In this document: piece by piece, positions 1 through 11,382 of the stretch
How positions within the stretch are numbered: position 1 is the first letter of the stretch
How the letters are laid out: each line of letters opens with the position of its first letter
Assembly: GCA_009733575.1 (NCBI GenBank)
Contig: ML769667.1
Coordinates: 23,787-87,786 of the forward strand
DNA from: Gymnopus androsaceus JB14
Lineage: Eukaryota; Basidiomycota; Agaricomycetes; Agaricales; Omphalotaceae
Reading direction: 5' to 3'
Length of the DNA: 64,000 nucleotides
The notes under the pieces: generated by a model
Told to the model about the DNA's origin: nothing
Database searches by the model: none
Seen by the model: the letters and a program-made list of their open reading frames with translations, nothing else
Made by a program: the position numbers and the translations under genes

Positions 1-600
1 ACCTAATATGCACATTGCGTGCCTCACCATAAATTGCCAGTCTGCTGGTGTTGTGTGAATAACAATTTGGCAGCAACTCTCTAAATCAGAGCATAAAAAT
101 CGGAAAAATCAGGGAAAAAAACAAGAAAAGAATAAAAAAGAATTGTATTGGTGTACCCAATGCAACAGAAATGATTTATGGATACGGATAAGAATATATT
201 CCTTTCTCCCTCCACCAACACACTGCGCCATGCTCCAAATCCCCCTCCCATTATGCTCATGCTCCTTGGCCCCTCAACCTGCCCTCTTCCATCAGTATCA
301 CACTATGAACAACAAAGTGACATATACCTGAGCAATGAAATATAACTTGAAGTGATAATGATATTGGGAGATGCGAGACAGTTGAATTTGAAGGTCAGCT
401 GTGAACTATACAGTATGATAATGAACATGTACCATCCGCTCAGTGTATTACCCATATAAATAGAATCAGATGCTACTGCAAGATGAGCATGTACACCCTT
501 CAGTGTACCACCCATTGAATGGCCCTTCTTGGACATTTGTTGAGCTCTTGTCAAGCGTAACAGAATCGGCAATGGTTGATGCTTGAATACAAGCATTGGA
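1..600. other. Gene-free left edge
   Basis: I see no supportable gene here. The reading frames are short, overlap on both strands and lack motifs. The DNA is AT-rich up to the sharp start of the CATC-family element at 603. Confidence 0.5.
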
Positions 601-602
601 GT

Positions 603-1309
603 CATCAGGAAAAATGGTCTGGGCCCAGGATGATCCCAGGTCACCTAGGCAGCCTAGGCCACCTCGGAATAATGCAAAAACTTTGGACACCTCAGGCATC
701 CTAGGCCTCCTAGGCCTCCTAAGCCTCCTAAGCCTCCTAGGAATTCTGAGGGTATCCTCAGGTTGCCTCAGGTTGCCCCAGGATGCCTCAGGACAGCCCA
801 GGACAGCCCTGGATGGCCCCCAAAACTCCTAGGAGGCTTAGGAGGCTTAGGAGGCCTAGGAGGCCTAGGATACCTGAGGTGTCCAAAGTTTTTGCATTAT
901 TCCTAGGTGGCCTAGGCTGCCTAAGTGACCTGGGGTCATCCTCATCAGCAAAAAGGGGTTAAACCTATGATGACCTAGGGAACCTAGGCTACCCTGGTAG
1001 CCCTGGTCACCTTGGTCACCTTGGGTCTTCCAGGCTACCCCAGGCTACCTTAGGCTTCCTCAGGTTTCTTCAGGTTCCTCAGGTTAGCTCAGGCTTACTC
1101 AGATTTACTCAGGTTCCCTCAGGTTGCCTCAAATTCCTAAGGTTTATCCCTAAATCCTAGGCAACCTAGGTGACCTCAAAGAAACTGAGGCAGTCTAGGC
1201 AACCTAGGTGGCCTAGGAGACCTAGGTATCCTTAGGTTCCCTTAAGTCTCTTTAGGTCATTGTGGGTCAACCTAAAGTCAGCCCTGGGCCCAGACCATTT
1301 TTCCTGATG
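603..1309. mobile_element. CATC-family palindromic element, copy 1 (non-autonomous, CCTAGG/CCTCAGG type)
   Basis: The ends are inverted repeats of about 25 bp: CATCAGGAAAAATGGTCTGG at 603 and its complement ending TTTTTCCTGATG at 1309. A 2-bp duplication GT flanks the element (601-602 and 1310-1311). The interior has no gene. It is an array of CCTAGGC, CCTCAGG and GCCTAGG words folded into a long inverted repeat: about 626-733 is the near-complement of 826-945. A second internal terminus-like word, CATCAGCAAAAA, occurs near 951 and suggests two fused or nested units. It shares only its ends with the copies at 10761, 11383, 21445, 25903, 41822 and 53475. I see no transposase, so it would depend on enzymes encoded elsewhere. 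Confidence 0.75.
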
Positions 1310-1634
1310 GTCAGTCAATCAGCTACCAAGGATAGCATAATAAGGAACACATACCGTCTTAAGTGTACTACCCATTAAATGACTCTTCTCAGACATTTAT
1401 TGAGTACTTGTCAAGCATAATGGAATTGGCAATGATGCGTAAATACAAAGGTAGATGCACCTGCAAACAACAAGTAGAGTTAGTGCAGTTCCAAGAACAT
1501 GAATGATTGCACCTTCTTTCTCCCCTTTGTGCCAGCAGGAAGCAGTGAAGACTCCTCTCCTTTGGGATCAGGCATTGTCATTGGAACTGTGGATTCAAAT
1601 AATAAATTGTGTTTAGATCCAAGGTTGTCTTGAA

Positions 1635-2201
1635 TAGGGCTCTTCACCGTATCCGTAGCATACGGTGTACGGACGGTACGGTGTCCAACCGTACCGTACC
1701 GTAAGCCCTTCAAGAGTCCCGTATTTAACCGTACCGTTACGGCGTAATACGGCGTATACGGTACTTACAAGGAATGTGTGATTTCCGGAGCTCTCCTACT
1801 ATAGAGAGCAATTTAATAGGATTAAAATTGCTTGAATATTACTAAATAAACACTCCTTAATACTTCTACTATTATTTGGGGTGTCCTAGATGTGTGTTAC
1901 GCTGGTCACTTCATGTCACATACTATCACACGCGCATATCGTGACTCTTATTCATGGTTCTTGGTCACTATAGCACTTACTAGTAAGTATTAAACACTTA
2001 AAACCTTTGATACATGCAAAATAAATACTTTGCACAGTGTCTTCGTTGCAGATGAGTGCTTGAGATCACGTGACCTAAAAGTACCGTCCGTATTCCGTAT
2101 ACGGCCGTATTTTTCCCGTACCGTACCGTGGCAAGAAATTTGGTCCGTAAATACGGAAAATTTCTCCGTGCCGTATACGGTACGTACGGTGAAGAGCCCT
2201 A
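1635..2201. mobile_element. hAT-type MITE, 567 bp
   Basis: The inverted ends are TAGGGCTCTTCACCGTA (1635) and its complement ending AGAGCCCTA (2201). An exact 8-bp duplication GTCTTGAA flanks them at 1627-1634 and 2202-2209. An 8-bp duplication with ends starting TAG is the signature of hAT elements. The subterminal regions carry many inverted copies of CCGTACCGT and ATACGG, as expected for transposase-binding arrays. The centre (about 1760-2080) is AT-rich without a credible gene, so this is a non-autonomous copy. Confidence 0.85.
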
Positions 2202-2209
2202 GTCTTGAA

Positions 2210-4950
2210 GCATTGGCCATACTGGGATTTGGTAGACAGCAGCTCTAATGCAAATCTTCCATAAGTTCATCCCATGGACATTCCAAGTATGAGGGTGACT
2301 CCATTAGTAGACTCTTGCACATTCAATAGATGAGTATGGATGATGACCAATTCCGGACTCTGGAGCCAGATCAGCGTAAGAAGTGATAGCGGGGGCACAA
2401 GAGTTGGAGACTGTGCAATCTTAAAGATATCATTTTGACAAGAAAGGACTAGTGAGGAATGTAATTTGACATACTGCAAGTTGTCACTGCTTTCCAAGCA
2501 GTGGTGCCTGTTGTCGTATCCTACCAGTCAAATCCACAGCAGAGTTAGTTGGTAAACCAAGAAGGTGTAGAATTCAAACTCACCTGAAAAGATTTTGTGA
2601 GCTTGGAGGTTGAGGAAAGAGAAGTTGGTTGAATTGCAACCATGGGATTTGGAGAAAGTCAGGTGAAATGGGTGCTTCAAAGTCCATGGAGTATCCGATA
2701 CTTCCTCCAGACATCTGAAGGCCCAATGTCGATGGTCACTCCAGCAAGCATGAATGCTCAGAAGGACATGAAACTGTCAGAATGCATTATTTCAAGTAAA
2801 TTAAATGTAATTTTCACAATATACAGACTTTGAATAAGTCTGCCATTGTGTCAATGTCCTTGATACTGACATCACCACAAATGTTGAAAAGTATTTGGGA
2901 TGTGTATTCATTCAGAGGCGACGGTTGCCTCTCAAACTGTAGGATCTTCCTTGATACGATACCTAAACTCAATCTAGGGCCATCGCAAAATTATGCTGGC
3001 AATATTTTATATCAGTGAAAAATGTAATGTTGATATGCACTAAATAATTCTAATCTTTCTGTACATACTTTCTTCATCAGTACGCCTCTCGCCACAATTC
3101 ACTGGATCAAGTATATAATGAAAGTAATGTTAATATATATGGATATACCAGGCTTAGGGATACTCCTATCATTAATAATGGCTCAAGTTCATCATTTAGA
3201 ATGGTGAACTCAATCATGGTAAGTGCACAGTATTGAAATATAATAGAGTTCAATCAAGCTATTGCATGCTTTCAGTGAGAGTTTGGTATGTTAAAGACTA
3301 ATATAGAAGTATTAAAGCAATCCTGAGGCATCCGGATGGTATCCAGTATCATCTTGCTGCTTGAGACCATTGATTCAAACAATGAGCTTGAAAGAAATGC
3401 CTGTTAAGCGCCAACAGACCGCGTTTCCGAGCATGATTCTTTTGCTATCTCACGGTTCAATTCTGCTCTCGACGTTCATCCAACAGGATGATTTACCATC
3501 CAAGACTCACTCAAAATTCCTTAGGCCCATCGTATGCATTTCATTCTTTATTATTTCGAAGTTTTTGACTTCTTCCTTGGCTATAGCTCCACTTTCTCTC
3601 TCAAATTTGATTCCTCCAGGAGACATTCTCTAATCTCTATACAAGCCTGGCATGCTCTCAACTTAATTTTTTCTGCTAGTCCTGCTGGTACAGTATGTAA
3701 ACCTTTGAATAATCATGGAACCATCACTGATCCAAACACCAGAGACAATTTAGCAGCATCAACTTCTCACATGGCAGCTTGACCTGGAGATCCTACTCTG
3801 GCAACTCTCATGCACCTACTCCTTCTGTAACTATGCTCACCAATTCCTTTTCGCCCTCATCCATCCAAAACCATGCAAGAGGCATAGCTGCTTGCTGTGC
3901 CATCCCCGCTACGTGCTTACCCTGTATGAAGGTCAGTGTTGAGTTGACATGTGCATGTGTGCCAATTTGAACATGTCATTAAAGGTCCGGATGACAAGGT
4001 TCTTGTGGCTCTATTATTACTGCCTTTACCGCCATGCTCATGCATCTCATCCTCCTTCCCTCACGAAGTTTACCAGTCCCTTCTCACCTTCGACTCCGCC
4101 ACTGCCCTTTCACCCCAAAACACCCACCCATCATGCTCATATGAAATTGAGTATACAAGACAAATATACAAGACAAATTTAGTTTGAACAAAGAGCAGGA
4201 ATCTAGCATACTCTCTGCTATGCAGGAGGTCAGAGTTGAGGCTAGTGAGCAAGTCTACGGGAGACTACTCATTTCATGTCTTCCAGGTAGCTCTTTTGGC
4301 ACTGAGTGTGTACTTTTTTTCTTGTCATTTGCCTCTATGTAATAAGTCAATTCCACCAGGTCTCCATAAACACAGTCCAACAACTCCCTTATTCTCCACT
4401 CGCTATTCACCTATCTGAAGGCCCTCAACACCAAATGGAATTGCCAATGCTCTTTCACAGTCACTGGCATTCTCCAGCAGTGTCCTCTGAGCCTCCAAAG
4501 GCCTTAACCTCTACAAGTTTGATATCTGAGATCTAGGTGTAAGAGCAATCTGCATAAACATCAACAGTGCATAGCTTATCCACATTCTCCTACAGGTTCA
4601 CACAACCAGCTGGAATGGCCACTTCAATCAAAACAATCATCTTGCGTGGCTAATGTGATGCATTCACTTATTCCGAATTGCGTGGCACACCAAGGCTGTG
4701 GCTCCTCCACCCTACTCTGTGCATTCATTGTTTTGCATGTCGCTTGAAGGGGAAACAATGATCGCAATGGTGAATGTAGGAAGCAGACTTCGAGAGGAAA
4801 GATGGCCAAGGGAGAGGAAGAAGGGTATGAAGTATGACATGATGATAAATAGCAACTGGTTTCCAGTGGGGACAGAGTTTGCATCAGAGAAGTCAGAGGA
4901 AACTGTTGTGTTGGGTGGTTGACTGTTACATTTTATAACTGTGTACAATA
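2210..4950. other. Gene-free, CpG-poor decayed DNA
   Basis: Only scattered short frames on both strands; no frame longer than about 90 codons has a recognisable motif. CpG is scarce and TpG/CpA common, as in the decayed transposons elsewhere in the window. It may be the wreck of older insertions that I cannot name. Confidence 0.45.
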
Positions 4951-4954
4951 GGTG

Positions 4955-5410
4955 TTTTCATTCCTTTTTTTTTTTTGGTAGATTTCAATTTTTTCGAGAT
5001 TTTTCAGCCCATTTTAAGAATTAAGCATGATTGCTGTCTGCAACAATGACCATGCACAGCATCACGACAAGCTGAACAGCAAAGGCTGTTGGCCCTGTTG
5101 GAAATGGTGTGCAGGACATTGAGGGAAGAGTACGGGGGCCAGTGTGTGTGGAGATGGAGATTGATGCCTAGATGGATGATGTAATCAGCAAGGCATTCCC
5201 GAGTGCAAAAGGCAGGACAGTGGGCGAAGGTAGGAGGTAGCAGTGAGTGGATGGCAGAGGCAACACAACATATGGTGAGGAGACCATATGCTCCTGCCCA
5301 GGTGTGGTGGGCTCAACCTGCACCTGTGGGTATTTTATAGGGGAAGGGAGTATCCTGCTTTCTGATGTATCCTGAAAAATGCAGGATCTCCCTTTTTTGA
5401 TGTATAAATC
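4955..5410 (-). repeat. Dispersed LTR-like repeat, copy 1 (inverted relative to copy at 63034)
   Basis: Read on the minus strand, this segment matches 63034-63500 almost throughout. Both begin near AAGGGAGATCCTGCATTTTT, carry a TATA box (CCCTATAAAATACC), and end in TCTTAAAATGGGCT, AAAAATCTCGAAAAAA and an A-rich run. The first 45 bp form a hairpin. It lies directly beyond the truncated reverse transcriptase of the Copia element, in the same orientation, so it could be that element's 3' LTR. However, the presumed 5' LTR near 9305 does not match it. A solo LTR or an unrelated promoter-bearing repeat is equally possible. Confidence 0.55.
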
Positions 5411-5416
5411 TAGCAG

Positions 5417-5761
5417 CTAGGGCTGATGCAAGTTTTGCAACAGATGTGAAGGTTTCATCTGGGAAGTAATCAACATCTGGATCTGATTAAATCCACATAC
5501 AACAAGACAAGCTTGGTGTCCTGTAATGTGACCTTGTTCATCTTTCTTGATCCAATAGACCCATTTGGATGTGAGAATATTGGCATCTGGAGATGGAGTG
5601 ACAATGGTGTATGTTCCATGCTCCTGGAGTCTGGAGATTTTGTCCTTCATGGCATTGTACCATTTGGAGCTGTCAGGTTGTTGCATAGCTTTTGCAACAG
5701 ATAAAGGATCAGATTTGATTTCTAATGTTACCTGACCTAGAGATGCAGTAAGATTTCGCAA
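5417..5761 (-). pseudogene. N-terminal fragment of Copia reverse transcriptase
   Basis: The residues KWYNAMKDKISRLQEHGTY, LTSKWVYWIKKDEQG and HQACLVVCGFNQ match the opening of Copia reverse transcriptase (W..A...E...L..N.T; K.RLVA.G..Q). Nothing corresponding to the catalytic YADD region follows. The sequence changes at about 5410 into the dispersed repeat, so the polymerase was lost by deletion or recombination. Confidence 0.8.
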
Positions 5762-5890
5762 CTCATCACTTCCTTCTCCAAGTCCTTCAATAACATCCCT
5801 GATCTTCTTGGTGGGTTGTCTGACTCATTTGCCAGTTACTTTGTCTGGTGAAACTGGTTTGGCAATTTCTTCTGGAACTGGTATGACAGG

Positions 5891-7108
5891 CTATTCTGAC
5901 TTGGTGACTGATGTTTCTAAATTTCCCAAATTTCCATCCTCCCCTTCAACAGGTTGGATCTGCCTGTCAGAGAAAGCTATGTTCCTCTCCATTGTGACAG
6001 TGTGACATGTTGGCCAGTAGATATAGTGACCATTTGATTCAGGTTTGAGTCCAATCCAGCATCCTTCCTGGGCCTGTGGTTCCAATTTGCCAGGTTCCTT
6101 CTCTTGTTTAACATAAACAATACTGCCAAAGATATGAAGATTAGTTATGTCCAGTTTAATACCAAACCATTTCTTGTAGGGTGTAGCCATTCTGATGGCC
6201 TTCTTTGGCATCCTGTTCCAAAAATATACTGCATATTTCATTATGAATCCCCAAAGCCATTTCGGGAGTCCTGATGAGATCAAAAGACTTCAACTGTATT
6301 CAGCAAAGTTTGATGTGTGCGTTCCACTATACCATTGTGTTCCGGGGTATCATGTACTATAAGATGTCATTGTGTACCAATACATTCCAGATATGCCATG
6401 AATTCATTACTGAGAAAATCTCTCCTGATCCAAGTGGAGAACTTTCAAAGTTGTGCCATATTGAGTTTTGAGACCTGTTTGGAGAACCACATACTGTGCA
6501 AATGACTTGTCCTTTGACTTCATTTGGGGTTCCTCCAACCAATCAGTAGCTTTGTCTACTAGAGTCAATGTGTAAATGCAATGGTTTACTGTTCTGACTT
6601 GGGCTGGTCCCCACACATCCATGTGGAAAATATCTCCAAATTTCTCAGCATGGGGAGATGATCGCAACTGAGTGATAGGGTACCTGGATGCTTTCCCAAG
6701 CATACAAGCGCAGCATTCCGGTTTGTCCATTTCACAAACCTGGTTGTCTCAGAATATATGCTTCACATAAGCATAATTGAGGCAACCTAAGATGCAGTGT
6801 GCCTTGTAAAGAGATACCAATCTGCCAATCTTGGTTGAACAGGCGTGTTCCCATGATGGGATCTGGTATAGTCCATTAGTCTTCGGGATAACTCCAACAA
6901 GTTTCCCCTGGCAATCTTTGATTGTCATTCTGCCATTAGCAGTATGGATGGCACAACCATCATCATCAAGTTTTCCCAGTGATATGAGTGTGTTGGGAGT
7001 GTCTGGACATAAGAGGGTATGATGGAGCTTCAATGTTTGGACTTCCTGTCTGTGTGTGGGGAGATCAAGATGAAGTGTGCCAGAGATGTTTGCTGTGAAA
7101 GTTTCCAT
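5891..7108 (-). pseudogene. Copia pre-integrase and integrase, broken
   Basis: Three consecutive minus-strand frames make up this region. At 7108-6749 is the pre-integrase domain (LISLGKLDDDGC, GLYQI). At 6730-6407 is the start of the integrase core, with CCACMLGKASRYPI and HMDVWGPAQV, the first catalytic aspartate being the D of HMDVWGP. At 6283-5891 is the end of the core and the C-terminal part, with YAVYFWNRMPKKA, FGSIVYV and GCWIGL, all standard Copia landmarks. Two frame breaks and about 120 missing bases separate the pieces. Integrase would insert the cDNA; this copy is inactive. Confidence 0.8.
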
Positions 7109-7126
7109 GTTAGTGGCCTGGATAAC

Positions 7127-7525
7127 TCATGTTGGAATCTCCCTTTGATTTCTGAGTTTGTTGGTGAGTGGTGCCATGTGGGTAGAGCATCCGGAGTCAA
7201 AGAGAATTGCTCCATAACTGTGGGCTGCAGTGAAAGCATGGTCAATTTTTCCAACTCCATCTTCAGTGTCATATTTGAATTTGAAGGAAGGAAAGAGATT
7301 AATGTTGACATATACTTTTTTCTCCTCTTCATCATGCTGGTCATTGAGCTCTGATGAAGTTATGAGAGTAAGAGGTGGAGGAGTTTTGACTTTGATGTTT
7401 TGCACTGTTTCAAATTTATCAGCTATTTCAGAAAAATCAAAAATAAGATTCCCAGGCTTAGCTGGAATTTCAATTGCTGCCCATGATGACTCTGGTACTT
7501 CCTTGATCATGGATGAGGATGCCAC
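7127..7525 (-). pseudogene. Copia aspartic protease segment
   Basis: The frame continues from the zinc knuckle and includes AILFDSGCSTHMAP near 7205-7165. The D-S-G triad is the active-site motif of retroviral-type aspartic proteases, and CSTHM is the usual Copia context. The frame ends at 7127, and the following pre-integrase segment is in another frame, so the polyprotein is interrupted. Confidence 0.8.
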
Positions 7526-7536
7526 TTTGTTGTTCT

Positions 7537-8440
7537 TCAGCCTGTCTCTCCAGTTACCCTCCGACTTCTTCTTCTTCTGCTCCTTGGGAGGTTTTGTCTC
7601 CTTAGCCTCATTGGCTTGACTGTGTTTCTCTGATGGACATTGATTTCCAAAGTGTCCTTTTCCTCCACAGTTGTAACAGATAGAGTCTTGGCGACTTGTC
7701 GCCCCTCCTTGGCCTTTGCCTCTGCCTCAGGAATTTCCTCTAAAGGAATTTCCACAACCTCGGAAACCTCCTCTTCCACTATTACTGGCATAGTTTGCTG
7801 ATTCCTTCTTGTTGTTGTGTTGCATTTGGTGTACCATTGCTTCTGCATGGATGGTGGAGATGAGCTCAGCAGGATTGAGCTTCTTCTCTGCTTTCACGGG
7901 GAAAACTGCCAACGCATTTATGGTGGATTTGAAGGTGTTGGGGACAGAGGACATAATGCTGTTGACAAATATATTGTCATTGATATTGATTCCTCTTGTC
8001 ATGAGGTTGTCACGGATGTTGATCATGTTGTCCAAATGTTTATTGACCTTGGCTGGTTCAGTGCATTGCATAGTGTGAAGTTGCCTTTGCAAAAATGATT
8101 CAGTAAGAGTGTTTTTAGAATCATAATCAGCAATTAGATTGTCCCACAACCATTTCATGTTGTTGTAGTTCCTATACCTTTGGAATATTCCATCCAATAA
8201 CCTGCCAATGATAGCATTCAAAAGGTTGTTATCCTTTTCCCTATCATTCTCCGTTGCGTCTGGATCAGCTGTCAACTGTGGATTCCATTCCAAATACTTT
8301 TGATAGCCAATGGATCTGGCTGCAAATTCCACTCAAGTTTTCCCTGTGTCCCAATTTGATCCATCTGACTTTAAGGTTGCAACCTTATCAAAGGCTTTTA
8401 GTGCTTTAGACATATCATTGTTGTCATTGAAATCAGCAAT
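7537..8440 (-). pseudogene. Copia Gag with CCHC zinc knuckle
   Basis: The frame at 8332-7727 carries the Gag-like (UBN2-type) region, with TESFLQRQLHTMQC, NKHLDNMINIRDNL and NPAELISTI typical of Copia Gag. A glycine-rich GRGGFRG stretch follows. The zinc knuckle CYNCGGKGHFGNQC (CX2CX4HX4C, about 7638-7679) is in a different frame, one continuous with the downstream protease. So at least one frameshift separates Gag from the knuckle. A further proline/asparagine-rich frame upstream (8980-8591) may be a leader region but is not recognisable. The protein would package the RNA template in the particle; this copy cannot make it in one piece. Confidence 0.75.
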
Positions 8441-9309
8441 TAAAGTGCCTGGTGATCTGGGATCCAATGGTGATGGGGATCTGTGTGGAGAAGGTGGTTC
8501 TGTATTTGAATATGGAAATTAGGGTGTGGTGCCCTGTGGAGATGGTTGTGGAGGTGTAGGTGGAGAAGGTTCACATTTAGGTGCAGGTGATTACGATGGA
8601 GCAGGAGTGTGCTGCTGCGAGGATGATGCAATAGGCTGAGCAATAGGTGCTTCAGTATCCTCTTCTTTGTTGTCATCTTTGTTGTCATCAGCAATGTGCT
8701 GTAAGTGAGTTCTGATAATTTCCTCCTGTTCTTTTGCAACAGCTCTCGCAAAACTACCTAGTTTGCCTGTCCAAGGTATGTCATATTGGTTTGGAGAATG
8801 TTGTTTGTCACACTGGCTCCACCTTCCAGTGAGTTGGCTTTTGTACCTATTGATTAATTTGTTGACATTGAAGATATGTGGGTGTCCTTTACAAGGAACA
8901 GTGTCATCTGTGGGAGGTAATGCTGTTTGTTTCTGCTGTGGTGTTACAGCTTTGCTACTTGATGAGCTAGCTTGTTCCAATGCTATGGAACATTGTCAAG
9001 TTACTGGTGGTGGTGCTTGTTCTGATGCTTTTATCTCCTGTCAAGTTCATAGAGGTGGATATTGGAAATAAAAAAGAGCTGCAATGGATTTATTGAACAT
9101 TTGACCTCTCTTGGGCCCGGAGGCAAACGAGTACCATACATGTGTATCTACAAGTAGTATTTATACCTATAAAAGTGCATATGTCATAAATATCACATAT
9201 AGTAAGTGGATACTATGTGAATATATGCGCGGATATTTCTGTGACATCAGAAAATCATAAGTACATTGTAATTGTAGTTTAAAATAGATTTTCTAAATTC
9301 CAACAGTGG

Positions 9310-10160
9310 AGGATTTGGCCTGGGTGGCATGAACAAGAGTTACAGCAATATAATGCATCAATGGTTAAGGCCGGGGCCCATAACCTATTAGAGTTTCATT
9401 CCTCAATAGGAAGTAGCAGCAGTAAGTCCACACAGGACTTAGTGGTAACAATCACACATATTGATGGGGGACAATGGTGTTATTACAAGGTGTGGTACCT
9501 AGGCTTATATACAGTCCTATGTACAAACAATATATCAGGCAAGTGGCTACTGTGCATACAGTAAAGTGGGTACTGCAAGATAGTAAGTGGATATGGCGAG
9601 AGACTAAGTGGAGTCTGCGAGATGATAGATATGGAGTGCATGGGGTGGTGATACAAACAAGTGGAGACTACGAGAAAGTGTTCCATGTATAGAGCGATAG
9701 TAATGTTAGAACAATGAATCCGTATAGTATATTTCTTTCCTTTCTTAGTAACCTCATTTCCTTATACGTACTCACTGACCGTACCGGTTCCCGTTACATT
9801 CATTACCAATGCTGGAACATGAACTATATACCAAACTTCGGCAACCAATACCTCAGTCATTTACCATTGTAGCTGTCTGAGGTATGTTCTCTTCTACAGC
9901 TTATTATACTTACAGATAACTAGTAATCTACCTAGACTCGATACTAATACATCTCTCGTCCTAACAGGTAGATTAACATTTCCCAATACATAGTCGTTTA
10001 CCATCGTAACCGTCTGAGACTTGATACTAATACATCTCTCATCCTAACAAGTAAAATTACCTTTGATATTCCAAAAGCAGTTTTATGATTGGAGACACTA
10101 ATGGGGTTCTGGGGGGGCAGGTCGTTTTGTAACTGAGGATGCTAATGAGGGTTCTGGAGG
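9310..10160. repeat. Gene-free stretch with an imperfect direct repeat (9934-9976 and 10017-10060)
   Basis: No gene is visible. Two units about 84 bp apart share GATACTAATACATCTCTC, then GTCCTAACAGGTA or ATCCTAACAAGTA. A related TTTACCATTGTAGCTGTCTGAG / TTTACCATCGTAACCGTCTGAG pair lies upstream of each. Between 9420 and 9650, AAGTGGATA-like words recur loosely. This could be the remnant of an LTR. Confidence 0.4.
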
Positions 10161-10169
10161 TGTAGGTGA

Positions 10170-10600
10170 TGTTACAATTGGAGCTTCCACTTTGGCTGAC
10201 AGTGGAGATGCTATTGGGGGTGCAGGTAATTCTGCCAGTGGAGGTACAGGTCTTCTTCAATTGCAGTAACTATGTCTTGACTCCAATCATAAAGCTCAGG
10301 TTTGTCACTTTGACCACATATACTGATTGTTCAAACTACTACCTTCCCATCATCATCTTTGACTTGAAGCACCCCATCATCCACTTCAACTGCTCCACAA
10401 AAGACTGCATCAGTGGCAGTTATTGGAGGTCATTGATTGCACTGTTGGTAACTGGAGTTTTATTCTATTCATCCTGTGCTGATGCCAATTCCATGCAAAT
10501 TACCAAATTACACCATTGGAAGGAAGCCCGAGTGCCAGAGATCTTTGCATACCAGAGAAGCATTGCATTGATTGTGACCAGAATCATTCTTTACAACTAG
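10170..10600 (+). pseudogene. Fragment of the Ser/Thr-rich PPxY membrane protein family (copy F)
   Basis: Translation of about 10400-10500 gives ASVAVIGG, then, after a small deletion, SLIALLVTGVLFY. This aligns with the transmembrane region VSAAVIGGSVAGSLIALMAA of the copy at 12086-12598 and with the copy at 21570. The downstream sequence resembles the copy at 21590-21760 (ACACCTCTGGAAGGAAGC against ACACCATTGGAAGGAAGC). The coiled-coil and PPxY tail are missing. DNA at 10640-11130 (minus the element at 10761) matches the region upstream of the 12-13.5 kb gene, 13540-13780. Confidence 0.5.
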
Positions 10601-10760
10601 TGCAACTTGGGCACTACCCTCAGGTTACTCTTCCTCAGCAGCTTCACAAGAGAAGAAAACCAGATAGATACTAGCCAGCAAGATCAGATATATCATGGTA
10701 GTATGACAGACTCACTTCTTGAAAAGATTTTGTTTCTTGTCTGATTGACATTTGAAACAT

Positions 10761-11029
10761 CATCAGCAAAACCTGGAAAATTGTCATAGCAAGCCATAGC
10801 AAGCCATAGCAGCCATAGAACTATGAACTGCTATGAACTGTTATGGGTAGCTATGAGTTGCTATGAGCTTGCAGATTTATATTGCCCTTTGACATCCATA
10901 GCAGCTCATAGCAGCCTAAAGCAATCCATAGCTCTGGATAGATGGGGACCTTGCTATGAATACTATGAGTGCTATGAGTGCTGGACAGAGCTATCCAGCT
11001 CTGTCCAGTACACCCAAGTTTTGCTGATG
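10761..11029. mobile_element. CATC-family palindromic element, copy 2 (CTATGAG type), 269 bp
   Basis: It begins CATCAGCAAAACCTGG at 10761 and ends AAGTTTTGCTGATG at 11029. The flanking 2-bp duplication is AT (10759-10760, 11030-11031). The interior is made of CATAGCAGCCATAGC words turning into GCTATGAGTTGCTATGAG, that is, an inverted array. Near the right end is a GGATAGATGGGGACCTTGCT module also present in the copies at 11383 and 41822. The homologous undisturbed site lies at about 13672-13690, upstream of the paralogous gene, which supports a simple insertion. Confidence 0.8.
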
Positions 11030-11382
11030 ATTACTCAACAACCACAAGAAAAGAGCCAGCCTCCAGGATTTCTAAAAATAAAAAGTAATTTCAATTCAGC
11101 TTGTCAAGAGGACTATGTATCAAGGTCAATTGTATGACCAACTGGGAGGAAAGGGCTTTCCTTCAACTCAGTTGTCTTTGTGAAAGCAAATTATTGCTCC
11201 TCAAGCCATCATAGTCCACCAAAAGATTGCAATTTTCCATAAACTGGTTGGCTGGAAGAAAAACAACATGAAGAAACAGATGCCAGAAGTGCAATGATTG
11301 GGAGCTTTTCCATGGTTCCAACTATCAGATTATTTTCAAGTTCCAGCAAGAATGAGAGAAGGGAATCAAGGACACAACACTG

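Larger units (their letters stand above)
5417..9305 (-). mobile_element. Degraded Ty1/Copia retrotransposon
   Basis: Reading right to left on the minus strand, the order is Gag, zinc knuckle, aspartic protease, pre-integrase domain, integrase core, then the start of the reverse transcriptase. Protease before integrase before RT is the Copia order. The frame is broken at several points (near 7730, 7120, 6740, 6400-6290 and 5890). The polymerase ends after about 100 residues, so most of RT and all of RNase H are missing. A TGTTGGAATTTAG start on the minus strand at 9305, with a TATA box (TATAAATAC) about 150 bp inside, may be the 5' LTR. I could not find its partner or a target duplication. CpG is nearly absent over long stretches, for example 8281-8520. 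Confidence 0.85.

Noticed and set aside
603..1309. CCTAGG/CCTCAGG repeats considered as a CRISPR array or simple minisatellite
   Set aside because: No regular repeat-spacer spacing, a eukaryotic context, and clear inverted ends with a 2-bp duplication point to a transposable element.
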